Origin: an uncultured Clostridia bacterium
GTDB taxonomy: Bacteria; Bacillota; Clostridia; Oscillospirales; CAG-272
DNA length: 35,480 nucleotides
NCBI GenBank assembly: GCA_947624945.1
Contig: CANQMJ010000004.1
Coordinates: forward strand, 1-35,480
Direction: 5' to 3'
Shown: one piece after another, positions 16,979 to 24,130 of the stretch
How the letters are laid out: every line of letters begins with the position of its first letter
Position numbering within the stretch: position 1 is the stretch's first letter
Notes under the pieces: generated by a model
The model's database searches: none
Told to the model about the DNA's origin: nothing
Seen by the model: only the letters and a program-made list of their open reading frames with translations
Position numbers and translations under genes: made by a program

Positions 16979-17016
16979 ATCTGTGTTTTCCTTTTTTATA
17001 AAATTATGATATAATA

Positions 17017-17045
17017 ATTTTAATACATATTTTATAAACTGTCAA
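17017..17045 (-). promoter_or_regulatory. Sigma-A promoter of the ROK regulator
   Basis: On the minus strand TTGACA (17040-17045), a 17-bp spacer and TAAAAT (17017-17022), about 40 bp before the ROK start. AAGGAAA serves as ribosome site. Confidence 0.75.
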
Positions 17046-17071
17046 GACTGATTTTTAGAAATGGTTTTTGT

Positions 17072-17128
17072 CAGGGGAAACTTTTGAAAAAGTTTCCCCT
17101 GTGACCCCTTCAAAACTTTTCACTGACC
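17072..17128. repeat. Dispersed hairpin repeat with conserved flank (copy A)
   Basis: A hairpin at 17072-17101 (CAGGGGAAACTTTT with its complement, minimal loop) is followed by GTGACCCCTTCAAAACTTTT. The hairpin at 29820-29855 has the same arrangement and a similar downstream flank (GCGCCCCCTTTTCAAAGCC). Together they suggest one repeat family rather than independent terminators. The rest of 17102-17340 shows no gene. Confidence 0.6.
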
Positions 17129-17290
17129 GGTTTTATTTGCCGTACCGTTCGCCTGTGCGGTGATTTTTCACCTGTACGTACGCTTCGGTGCTCGACTCCG
17201 TCTCCGCCCGTCTCTGACGAGACGGCAGCTTCGCTGATGTTTGGGCAAAGTGCGGGGCAATATTTTTTCAAAAAAAATCTCAAAAAATCC

Positions 17291-17315
17291 AACCGTTGAT
17301 TATTTAGGTGTGTCT
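17291..17315 (+). promoter_or_regulatory. Candidate ECF-type autoregulatory promoter
   Basis: AACC (17291-17294) and GTCT (17312-17315) separated by 17 bp fit the AAC / GTC pattern of promoters used by ECF sigma factors. They lie 43 bp before the ECF sigma gene. No sigma-A boxes at proper spacing were found here. Confidence 0.4.
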
Positions 17316-17357
17316 ATATAGTGCAGCTGCAAAAAACGTATTCCGAAGGAGCAGAAA

Positions 17358-19880
17358 ATGGTCAAATACAATGACGAAAGCGACGAAATACTTGTTGCGC
17401 TCACGCTGACGGGCGACGAACGGGCGTATGAGGCGCTCGTACTGCGCCATCAGAAGCGTGTGCTTGCGTCGGCGAAGGCGGTGACGCGCAGGGACTTCAT
17501 GGCGGAGGACGCGGCGCAGGACGCGTTCGTCGCGGCGTGGATGAAGCTCGACAAGCTGTCGGACCCGTCGAAATTCGGTCAGTGGGTGAGCCGCATAGCG
17601 CGCAACCGCGCCGTGAACATGATGACGCGGGCGAAGCAGTACGTAGACATCGAGGACGTGTCGTTCACGCTCGAATCGACATACAACGTCGAGGAAGCCA
17701 TTTTGCAGTCCGAGGAATACGGCGAGCTCCGCCGACAGCTGCAGAGACTGCCGCAGAAGATAAAGACGGTCATATATCTCTACTATTTCGAGGGGCTCAC
17801 GATACCGAAAATAGCGGAAAAACTGAATTACCCGGAGGGAACTGTAAAATGGCAGCTCTCGGAGGGCAGGCGGACATTGAGAGGAGAATTATCTGCAATG
17901 AATGAAAAGATCGACGATACGCTCGTCGAAAAGGTCATGAAGAAGGTCGAGGAGCTGAAAAACTGGCGTCTTAAGGACAACAAACGCGGCATCGAAAACG
18001 TATACCGCGAGGTGCTCGCGGCTGTCGAGGCGCTGCCGGAATCGAAGGAAAGGTATCACGCGCTCGCGGATACTCTCGTCGTCGGCAGATGGTGGGTGCA
18101 CGGCGAGGACAGCGACGAAAATTTAGCGCGTCTGCGCGATGCGGCTCTGCGCGGACACAACGAGAACGCGATGGCAACGGTCATGTATGTGGAGCAAAGA
18201 AGGCTTTTCGGCGACGAGAAGATTGTGTATGTACGTGACACACAAATACCGTTTTTGAAGGAAAACGGATTCAGCTCTGCGCTCGGATACGTGTATTTCA
18301 GGCTCTCGCGCGAGTATTTCGTGAACAAAAACGACAGAGAGAGCGGGTACGCTGCGCTGAGGTCGGCGCTGGACGTGCTTCCGGAAGAAAGCGAATATCA
18401 CGCGTGCGCGCTTGCGGCGATGAATGCGAACCGTATCTATGACGAAGAGGCGGCGAAAAAGCAGAAATTCGGTTTCGGCTGCGACTGCGATGTGATCAAA
18501 TTTGTAAACGGCGAACCGAGATATTACACACAGCCGGGATATAGCTATCGAATCAGCGGACTGGCGGGACTGGCGCGTGACGAGACGTTCTACGACGCAT
18601 CGCGCTGCGACAGCAGGTACTTTGTCAAAGGCGCGTCTGTCGGCGACGTATACACAGGCACCGACGAGGCTAAAACGCTCACATATGCGTCAAGCGGCGC
18701 GGTCGTAGAAACAAAGGCGGGCACGTTTGAAAATTGCGACGTCTGGGTCACAAACGAAAAATATGACGGAGGAAAAACGACCGTATACTACAAGGACGGC
18801 GTCGGCATAGTTCGCATCGTGTACGAAAGCATAACAAGACCGACTTACTCGGAGTCGCTCGTCTCGTATCATATCGCAGGCGGAAAAGGGATTCTGCCGT
18901 TATGCCGCGGCAATAAGTGGGAGTACGAAAAAGACAGCGCCGGCATATATTCGCATAACGGCGTTTATGAGGTCACATACTGCGACGGCAAATACGCGCT
19001 CGTGTCGGCTTATCAGACGTCATGGCTGCGCGACGGCGATCAGACAGTCGACTTTGAAGGAATGTTGACAACGATCCATGAAGAGTATGCTACACAGGAC
19101 GAGCAAGGTGATGAGCATATTCACGATGTGTCAAAGCGGGTCGCCGAGCTGCGCGAGCTTGCGAGTTCCGAGTGGCAGACCGTGTACTGCGATACGCTTG
19201 GGCGCGTGCTGAAGCGTATGTGCGACACTGATCCCGAATTTACGCCCGACTGCAAGGAGAACGGGATGTGGGAGTTCATCGAATTGTATAACATCGTCGA
19301 CGGCAACAGAATAAACAATTTATTCTGGCCGTACTCGCTGCAATGGAAGGGTGTAAGGGGAGACGCCGAAAGTCACTTGCTCTGCAACAACGACATATAC
19401 GGGATACTCACCGACTGTCTCGGCATGTCATGGAGCGACGATTGGGAGTTCGATGTCGACATGAGCGATCAGCACTATGTCTTCGATATAGCATATTCGT
19501 CACGGTTCAGACTGTCGCACGCAGGCACGGTCAGCGTCAGAGCCGGTACGTTTGACGACTGCGTCCGACTCGACGTTGACACCGACAATTTGCCGGCGGG
19601 ATGGAGTTATCGCGGCGGCAGGCACAGCTACGTGTATGCGCCCGGCGTCGGCATAATTCGCGTCGAGTTCGGCGAGGGCGACAGTCACGGCGTATACGAG
19701 CTTACGTCTTACGAGGGCGTCGGCGAGGGCTACATGCCGCTGCATGCGGGCATGAAGCGCCGCTACGAGCTGACGGGCGCGCGCGACGGTCTTATCGGCG
19801 AGACGGAGTATGTGTACGTCAGCACCGATACGGGCGTGCTTCTTATCGTGCGCGATTCGTCGGGCAGGGAAAAGAGGTAA
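17358..19880 (+). CDS. ECF sigma factor with ~650-aa C-terminal extension
   Basis: An 840-aa protein. Residues 1-95 form sigma region 2 (DERAYEALVLRHQKRV, AEDAAQDAFVAAWMKLDKL, WVSRIARNRAVNMM). Residues 118-178 form region 4 (LPQKIKTVIYLYYFEGLTIP, IAEKLNYPEGTVKWQLSEGR). Then come about 190 residues of helical repeats (180-370) and about 460 residues of beta-rich sequence. The beta part holds two similar modules, AGTFENCDVWV with GVGIVRIVY (about 454-490) and AGTFDDCVRLDV with GVGIIRVEF (about 730-770), a motif usually seen in extracytoplasmic bacterial proteins. No membrane helix or signal peptide is present. No anti-sigma gene follows, so the extension may itself control the sigma part. AAGGAG is upstream of the start. 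Confidence 0.85.
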   Translation: MVKYNDESDEILVALTLTGDERAYEALVLRHQKRVLASAKAVTRRDFMAEDAAQDAFVAAWMKLDKLSDPSKFGQWVSRIARNRAVNMMTRAKQYVDIEDVSFTLESTYNVEEAILQSEEYGELRRQLQRLPQKIKTVIYLYYFEGLTIPKIAEKLNYPEGTVKWQLSEGRRTLRGELSAMNEKIDDTLVEKVMKKVEELKNWRLKDNKRGIENVYREVLAAVEALPESKERYHALADTLVVGRWWVHGEDSDENLARLRDAALRGHNENAMATVMYVEQRRLFGDEKIVYVRDTQIPFLKENGFSSALGYVYFRLSREYFVNKNDRESGYAALRSALDVLPEESEYHACALAAMNANRIYDEEAAKKQKFGFGCDCDVIKFVNGEPRYYTQPGYSYRISGLAGLARDETFYDASRCDSRYFVKGASVGDVYTGTDEAKTLTYASSGAVVETKAGTFENCDVWVTNEKYDGGKTTVYYKDGVGIVRIVYESITRPTYSESLVSYHIAGGKGILPLCRGNKWEYEKDSAGIYSHNGVYEVTYCDGKYALVSAYQTSWLRDGDQTVDFEGMLTTIHEEYATQDEQGDEHIHDVSKRVAELRELASSEWQTVYCDTLGRVLKRMCDTDPEFTPDCKENGMWEFIELYNIVDGNRINNLFWPYSLQWKGVRGDAESHLLCNNDIYGILTDCLGMSWSDDWEFDVDMSDQHYVFDIAYSSRFRLSHAGTVSVRAGTFDDCVRLDVDTDNLPAGWSYRGGRHSYVYAPGVGIIRVEFGEGDSHGVYELTSYEGVGEGYMPLHAGMKRRYELTGARDGLIGETEYVYVSTDTGVLLIVRDSSGREKR

Positions 19881-19885
19881 ACAAA

Positions 19886-19908
19886 GCGGGGACCCGACGG
19901 GTCCCCGC
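19886..19908 (+). terminator. Terminator hairpin after ECF sigma gene
   Basis: GCGGGGACCC, loop GAC, and its complement: a perfect 10-bp GC-rich stem 5 bp after the stop codon, followed by GGTTGTTT. The core is identical to the hairpin at 33613-33634. Confidence 0.75.
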
Positions 19909-19935
19909 GGTTGTTTGCGGGAGACGAAAGAAAAA

Positions 19936-19955
19936 CAGACGGCGGATGCCGTCTG
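19936..19955 (-). terminator. Terminator of the zinc-ribbon/nuclease gene
   Basis: CAGACGGC and its complement around a GGAT loop, followed on the minus strand by TTTTTCTTT. It begins 3 bp after the stop codon at 19959. Confidence 0.85.
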
Positions 19956-19958
19956 CTT

Positions 19959-22037
19959 TTACTCTACTTTTTCCCATCTGTAACTTTTGCATTTGGTGTT
20001 GTTTTTGATAGCACGTTCTATCGATTTTCTTGATACGCCGATAGATTTTGCTGCTGCTGCACCACTTTCAAAAATTTCACCGGTGTCGACATTTCTGACT
20101 TGCAGTCGTCCGGCACATTTAGGACATCCGGTTTTACCGTGTGTTCGTGAATTAATAATTGCTTCCCAGCTATGTCCTTTACTGCACCTCCACCAAACTT
20201 TTTCATTCGAACCTGATGGATAGTCTTCCGGATTTTTTTCGTTTTTATCGTAATCCCATTCTTTTACCAATTCGGGATAATGATCTGCCAAAGAGCCTTT
20301 TTTAGCAAGGTTATGTTTTTTTCTTGTTTCTACGCTTTTGCTTTGTCCGCATTTGGGGCATCCGCGGTGCATTTTTGTTCTCTGATATGGAGAAGATTCC
20401 CACGAATAACCGCAATTTTTGCAAACCCACCAAACTATTTTTGATGATCCCGGAATACAGTCTCCCGGAGAAATTTCTTTTTTTTCATAATCCCATTCTT
20501 CAAGTAATATAGGGAATTTTTCTGCAAGTGAACCTTTGCTTTTCTTCAATGTTTCATTCAAATTTATAATTCTATTTTGTTTTGCACAATTCGGACATCG
20601 CCCTCCTTGGCTGACTGAGAATATCTGTGCTTCCCATTCATATCCGCACGTATCACATTTCCACCAAACTTTTTTGTTAGAACCCGCAGTAAACTCTTCA
20701 GGGGCAGGTATATTCTTTTCATAATTCCATATTGTTTTCAGTTCCGGACAAGCGGTAAATAAATCATTTTCTCCCTTATACGCTTTCTTTCCGGCACAAT
20801 ACGGGCAACCCGCTTTTCTCCCGGATGTTCTCGAAGATATCGCAGCTTCCCATTCATGCCCTTTGTCACATTTCCACCAAACTTTTTCATCTGAGCCTTT
20901 ACTATATTTTTCCGGCCCGTTTTCGTTTTTATTATAATTCCATTCAGAAATGAGTTCAGGATTAGACGTTGTAAGGTCATTAAAACCGACTTTAATTCTT
21001 TTCCCCGAACAATATGGACACTTGTTGTGTCCAATTGTTTTATTTGCAACAGTCATGTCATAATCATAACCGCATTTTTTGCATGTCCACCAAACTCTTT
21101 TATTTGAGGCATAACCAAATGATTCAGGCTTGAGATTTTTATTTTTTTCGTAGCACCATTCAGCCGCAATTTCAGGATATTTTACAGCAACACTATTTTC
21201 TTTAATTGACCTAACATATAAATTATAGATATCTGTCGCATCACGTTTTAAATCTATGTCGGGAACCGGCAAACCTATTATTTCAACCACCTTTTTGAGT
21301 CCCCAGACAAACTCATCGTCAGTCGGGTTACTTTTTTCTACTGTTTGCAGAGTTATTGTGTCGCCCGTCTGTTCTCTGTTTCTGCCACACTGAATAACTA
21401 TAACTCTAATACCGTTGTTTCTGAGAAATTCGTATTTTTGCGCGTCTTTGTTTTCCTTTTGACTATGGAAATACTCACCGTTATATTCTATACCGATATT
21501 AAGATTGGAAATATAAACGTCTAATTCTTTTCCATGAACTATTTTTCTATTTTCAACTGAAATTATTTTTGAAAGATAATAGAAGATAGTTTGTTCCTGC
21601 TTCGATGTATGACTTTCTTTTGTGCAGTCCGGACATGCAAAGCCTTGCGATGTTCTTTCAACTATTTTCCTTTTATAGCTTTGACCGCATATAGGGCAAA
21701 CCCAGCTTACACTTTTATTTGAGAATGGCAAATAATCGCTCGGTAGTTTTTCATTATTTGCATAATCCCATTCTTTTGCCAATGCGGGGTATTTTGTTTC
21801 AAAGTCGTTCTCACCTTTTATCGGTAATTTACCCGCACAATAAGGACACCCGGACTGCTCCCTTGTTCTATGATCTATTCTCGCACGATATGAATGATTT
21901 TCTTTGCACCGCCACCATGCTTCGATGTCAGAATGCGGAGGTACTGTTGACGGCGTTTTATCGTTTTTCTCATAATCCCACTCTGATGCTATTTCGGGAT
22001 ATTCAGTTTGAAGGCTTTTTTTGAGTTCTTTTTTCAT
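19959..22037 (-). CDS. Seven-fold zinc-ribbon protein with embedded nuclease-like domain
   Basis: A 692-aa protein. Seven copies of a treble-clef zinc ribbon (PF14311-type) are visible. Each has YPEL..EWDY.KN, a VWWKC..GH/CG.W core and a closing GCPYCAGK pair of cysteines (about 8-75, 76-142, 280-350, 351-421, 422-490, 500-570, 580-646). Between copies 2 and 3 lies a restriction-endonuclease-like segment (143-217): E148, ELDVYISNLNIGIEYNGEYF (D173, E184) with H191 and GIRVIVIQ, as in Vsr/DUF559-type PD-(D/E)xK folds. The last 45 residues resemble a NUMOD1-like DNA-binding motif (DTGEIFESGAAAAKSIGVSR). The gene is much richer in A+T than its neighbours and sits beside a tRNA, which suggests horizontal acquisition. 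The start at 22037 has only a weak ribosome site. Function unproven; a DNA-cutting or defence role is inferred. Confidence 0.85.
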   Translation of the reverse strand: MKKELKKSLQTEYPEIASEWDYEKNDKTPSTVPPHSDIEAWWRCKENHSYRARIDHRTREQSGCPYCAGKLPIKGENDFETKYPALAKEWDYANNEKLPSDYLPFSNKSVSWVCPICGQSYKRKIVERTSQGFACPDCTKESHTSKQEQTIFYYLSKIISVENRKIVHGKELDVYISNLNIGIEYNGEYFHSQKENKDAQKYEFLRNNGIRVIVIQCGRNREQTGDTITLQTVEKSNPTDDEFVWGLKKVVEIIGLPVPDIDLKRDATDIYNLYVRSIKENSVAVKYPEIAAEWCYEKNKNLKPESFGYASNKRVWWTCKKCGYDYDMTVANKTIGHNKCPYCSGKRIKVGFNDLTTSNPELISEWNYNKNENGPEKYSKGSDEKVWWKCDKGHEWEAAISSRTSGRKAGCPYCAGKKAYKGENDLFTACPELKTIWNYEKNIPAPEEFTAGSNKKVWWKCDTCGYEWEAQIFSVSQGGRCPNCAKQNRIINLNETLKKSKGSLAEKFPILLEEWDYEKKEISPGDCIPGSSKIVWWVCKNCGYSWESSPYQRTKMHRGCPKCGQSKSVETRKKHNLAKKGSLADHYPELVKEWDYDKNEKNPEDYPSGSNEKVWWRCSKGHSWEAIINSRTHGKTGCPKCAGRLQVRNVDTGEIFESGAAAAKSIGVSRKSIERAIKNNTKCKSYRWEKVE

Positions 22038-22086
22038 ATCGTCACCGTTTTCATTTTGATATTTTACGTTATAGACGAAAACTATG

Positions 22087-22121
22087 AAAAAACAGGCTAC
22101 AGTAAATGTAACCTGTTTTTT
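22087..22121 (-). terminator. Terminator of tRNA-Leu
   Basis: AAAAAACAGGCTAC and its complement form a 14-bp stem with one mismatch. On the minus strand it begins right after the tRNA discriminator base and ends in a T-run. Confidence 0.8.
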
Positions 22122-22122
22122 A

Positions 22123-22206
22123 TGCGGGTAAAAGGACTTGAACCTTCATGAAGTTGCCCTCACTAGAACCTGAATCTAGCGCGTCTGCCAATTCCGCCAT
22201 ACCCGC
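22123..22206 (-). tRNA. tRNA-Leu (anticodon CAG)
   Basis: An 84-nt gene with acceptor stem GCGGGTA/TACCCGC, D-loop AATTGGCAGACGC, anticodon stem CTAGA/TCTAG with loop TTCAGGT giving anticodon CAG, a long class II variable arm, and T-loop GGTTCAAGTCC. The 3' CCA is not encoded; the discriminator A is at 22123. Confidence 0.95.
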
Positions 22207-22252
22207 GGATTTTATGAGCGAGTGTGGCGGAATTCTAACGCACATACCCGCG
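22190..22252 (-). repeat. Direct and inverted copies of the tRNA 5' end in its leader
   Basis: CATACCCGCG at 22198-22207, spanning the tRNA 5' end, recurs at 22243-22252. AATTCCGCCA at 22190-22199, inside the tRNA, has a perfect inverted copy, TGGCGGAATT, at 22225-22234. The leader RNA could thus pair with tRNA bases 8-17, or the repeats may be leftovers of a recombination event. Confidence 0.6.
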
Positions 22253-22285
22253 TAGTATATTGCTTTTATTTCAGCGAACAAATGT

Positions 22286-22314
22286 ATTATACACTATCGT
22301 TTGCGATTTGTAAA
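22286..22314 (-). promoter_or_regulatory. Sigma-A promoter of tRNA-Leu
   Basis: On the minus strand TTTACA (22309-22314), a 17-bp spacer and TATAAT (22286-22291). This implies a precursor leader of roughly 70 nt before the mature tRNA. Confidence 0.75.
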
Positions 22315-22358
22315 CCCCTTTTTTCAAAAAAATTCAAAAAGTACATCGCCGCCTGAGA

Positions 22359-22387
22359 TTGACAACATGTACGCGCTCTGATAAAAT
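22359..22387 (+). promoter_or_regulatory. Sigma-A promoter of the MFS transporter operon
   Basis: TTGACA (22359-22364), a 17-bp spacer and TAAAAT (22382-22387), 31 bp before the GTG start. It is divergent from the tRNA promoter. Confidence 0.75.
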
Positions 22388-22418
22388 AGAATAAAACGAC
22401 AGGGAAGGCGGCGATACA

Positions 22419-23522
22419 GTGGCACGTGCAGGAACGGCAAATAAAAACTATCGCGGCGCGAGGGCGGGCAAGGGCGCCCTGCTCGCGGTATATGCGCTTG
22501 CGCATCTGCTCGTCGATATGTGCTGCTGCGCGGCGCTGCTCCGTTTCACGCGCGGCACCGATTACTTCGCCATGTCGCTGTTTATATACAATTTCTGCGC
22601 GTTCGCGCTTCAGATGCCGATAGGGGCGTTCGCCGACGGCATGACGAAGACTGGACCGCTGTCGGTGGTCGGATGCGTTACTGTCGCGCTGTCGATGATA
22701 GCGGCGCCTGCGCCGTATGTGCTTGCGGCGATGCTCGGGGTCGGCAACGCGTGCTTTCATGTCGGCGGGGGCGTGTACTCAATGCGTGCCGGCAGCGGAT
22801 GCTCACGTCTCGGTGTGTTCGTCTCGCCCGGTGCCGTCGGACTTGTTATAGGGCGAATCGTGTCCGATATGGACGCTGTCGCCGATATGATGATCATGAC
22901 AGGCGTTGCCGTGATAATGGTCGTTTCGGCTTTGCTTATAATTCTCGCCGAGCCGTTTGCCGTTACATATGAATCGGTAGCGCCGTTTGCGCACGGTATA
23001 AACGTGTCGTATCCGGGACGGAAAGCGCTCGCGTGCGCATGCTTTTTCATCGTTGTCGCGCTGCGTTCGTTCGGCGGGCTGACGTTCGTATTCGACTGGA
23101 AGTCGACAGTCGGTGCAACATTTGCGGCTATACTGACGGCGGCAGCGGCAGCATTTGGAAAGATGCTCGGCGGTATCGTCTCCGACCGCGTGGGTATGAA
23201 AGCGACGTCGGCGTTCACGCTGACGCTGTCGGCGGTCTTGATGCTGTGGAGCGCGAATATGTACACTTCGCTTTTCGCACTGCTGCTGTTCAACATGACG
23301 ATGCCGATCACATTGCGCGCGGCGGCTGACAACGTTCGCGGTCACGAGGGCTTCGCATTCGGGTTTTGCACGCTTGCGCTGTTCGTCGGCTACATACCGG
23401 CATTTATCGGCGTTACAATGCCTTTCGGCATATACGGCAATGCTGCGGTCGCTGTGATATCGCTCGCATTCATGGCGGCGGGACTCGAGTTCACGTCGCA
23501 CGGCGCGGGAAAACGCAAATGA
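22419..23522 (+). CDS. MFS-like membrane transporter
   Basis: A 367-aa protein with about 11-12 hydrophobic helices and a basic cytosolic N-terminus. LLAVYALAHLLVDMCCCAAL opens the first helix. MPIGAFADGMTKTG is a motif-A-like loop, and GKMLGGIVSDRVGMKATSAF is the matching loop of the second half. ACFHVGGGVYSM is a further conserved-looking stretch. This two-fold repeat is the major facilitator pattern, although the protein is shorter than most. The GTG start has AGGGAAGG upstream. It is followed after 1 bp by another membrane protein gene. Substrate unknown. Confidence 0.78.
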   Translation: MARAGTANKNYRGARAGKGALLAVYALAHLLVDMCCCAALLRFTRGTDYFAMSLFIYNFCAFALQMPIGAFADGMTKTGPLSVVGCVTVALSMIAAPAPYVLAAMLGVGNACFHVGGGVYSMRAGSGCSRLGVFVSPGAVGLVIGRIVSDMDAVADMMIMTGVAVIMVVSALLIILAEPFAVTYESVAPFAHGINVSYPGRKALACACFFIVVALRSFGGLTFVFDWKSTVGATFAAILTAAAAAFGKMLGGIVSDRVGMKATSAFTLTLSAVLMLWSANMYTSLFALLLFNMTMPITLRAAADNVRGHEGFAFGFCTLALFVGYIPAFIGVTMPFGIYGNAAVAVISLAFMAAGLEFTSHGAGKRK

Positions 23523-23523
23523 T

Positions 23524-23865
23524 ATGATGCTGATTTTTTCGCTCGCCGTGTCGCTGTTTTTGACGCTCGTTTTCGAGCTTGCCGTTGCAGCCGTATGGGG
23601 CGTAACAGAAAGGGAAGATATTGCGCTTATCTGCGAAGCAAACATTATCACGAATCCCGCCGTCGTGTTCGCTTCATTTGTACTGAAACGTGTGCTGACG
23701 GTGCATTTCCTCGTTTGGCAGCTGCCGCTTGAGGCAATTGCAGTTTTTGTCGAATGTCTGATATATACCAAATTCGGCAGGCGCATAACGCATCCGCTCT
23801 TATTTTCGCTGACTACAAATACTTTTTCGTATACGGCAGGTCTTGTTTTACCGTTGATTTTTTGA
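23524..23865 (+). CDS. Small membrane protein linked to the MFS gene
   Basis: A 113-aa protein with three or four hydrophobic helices: LIFSLAVSLFLTLVFELAVA at the N-terminus, a central segment with a VWQLPLEAIAVFVECLIY helix, and a C-terminal SYTAGLVLPLIF. A short polar loop EREDIALICEANIITNP lies after the first helix. The start codon follows the MFS stop by a single base, so the two are co-translated and probably work together. No family assigned with certainty. Confidence 0.7.
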   Translation: MMLIFSLAVSLFLTLVFELAVAAVWGVTEREDIALICEANIITNPAVVFASFVLKRVLTVHFLVWQLPLEAIAVFVECLIYTKFGRRITHPLLFSLTTNTFSYTAGLVLPLIF

Positions 23866-23881
23866 AAAAGGAGGCGCTTTG

Positions 23882-24034
23882 ATGAATTATTTGCATGCGA
23901 TGCTCGACATTGTTTACACCCCGGTTGACTGGATGCTTGAAAATTGGCGCAATATTATTTTGTATTCAATACTTATGATCGTTATAGCCGTCATTGTAAC
24001 GCTGGTCATAATATTCACACGCAAGCATAAATAA
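23882..24034 (+). CDS. 50-aa single-pass membrane microprotein
   Basis: Starting at an ATG 7 nt after a strong AAAGGAGG (23867-23874), the frame encodes 50 aa. A polar, Trp-containing N-terminal half (DIVYTPVDWMLENW) is followed by one transmembrane helix (IILYSILMIVIAVIVTLVII) and a basic end FTRKHK, so an N-outside topology is likely. It is 16 bp after the small membrane protein gene and directly before a strong terminator, so it is the third gene of the MFS operon. No homologue recognised. Confidence 0.7.
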   Translation: MNYLHAMLDIVYTPVDWMLENWRNIILYSILMIVIAVIVTLVIIFTRKHK

Positions 24035-24069
24035 GTCAAAAAGGGCGCGGCAGCGCCCTTTTTTGACTT
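24033..24069. terminator. Bidirectional terminator, MFS operon / spoIIIA operon
   Basis: A stem of about 16 bp (AGTCAAAAAGGGCGC and complement, one bulge, loop GGCA) overlaps the microprotein stop codon, with a T6 run in the 3' arm. The symmetric A/T arms allow it to stop the convergent spoIIIA transcript as well. Confidence 0.8.
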
Positions 24070-24130
24070 ATGCGATTGCATAAAATCCCTGCGCGATTTC
24101 AAATTATACAACTGTCTATGCGAGTATGTA

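Noticed and set aside
19914..19926. TGCGGG near the end of the AT-rich gene as a copy of the tRNA-Leu 3' end (att site)
   Set aside because: Only six bases match the tRNA end and no integrase gene is nearby, so an attachment site cannot be supported.
19959..22037. CRISPR-like regular repeats
   Set aside because: The recurring CCACCAAACTTTT pieces are codons of the repeated zinc-ribbon motif, imperfect and about 210 bp apart. No CRISPR array or cas gene is present in the window.
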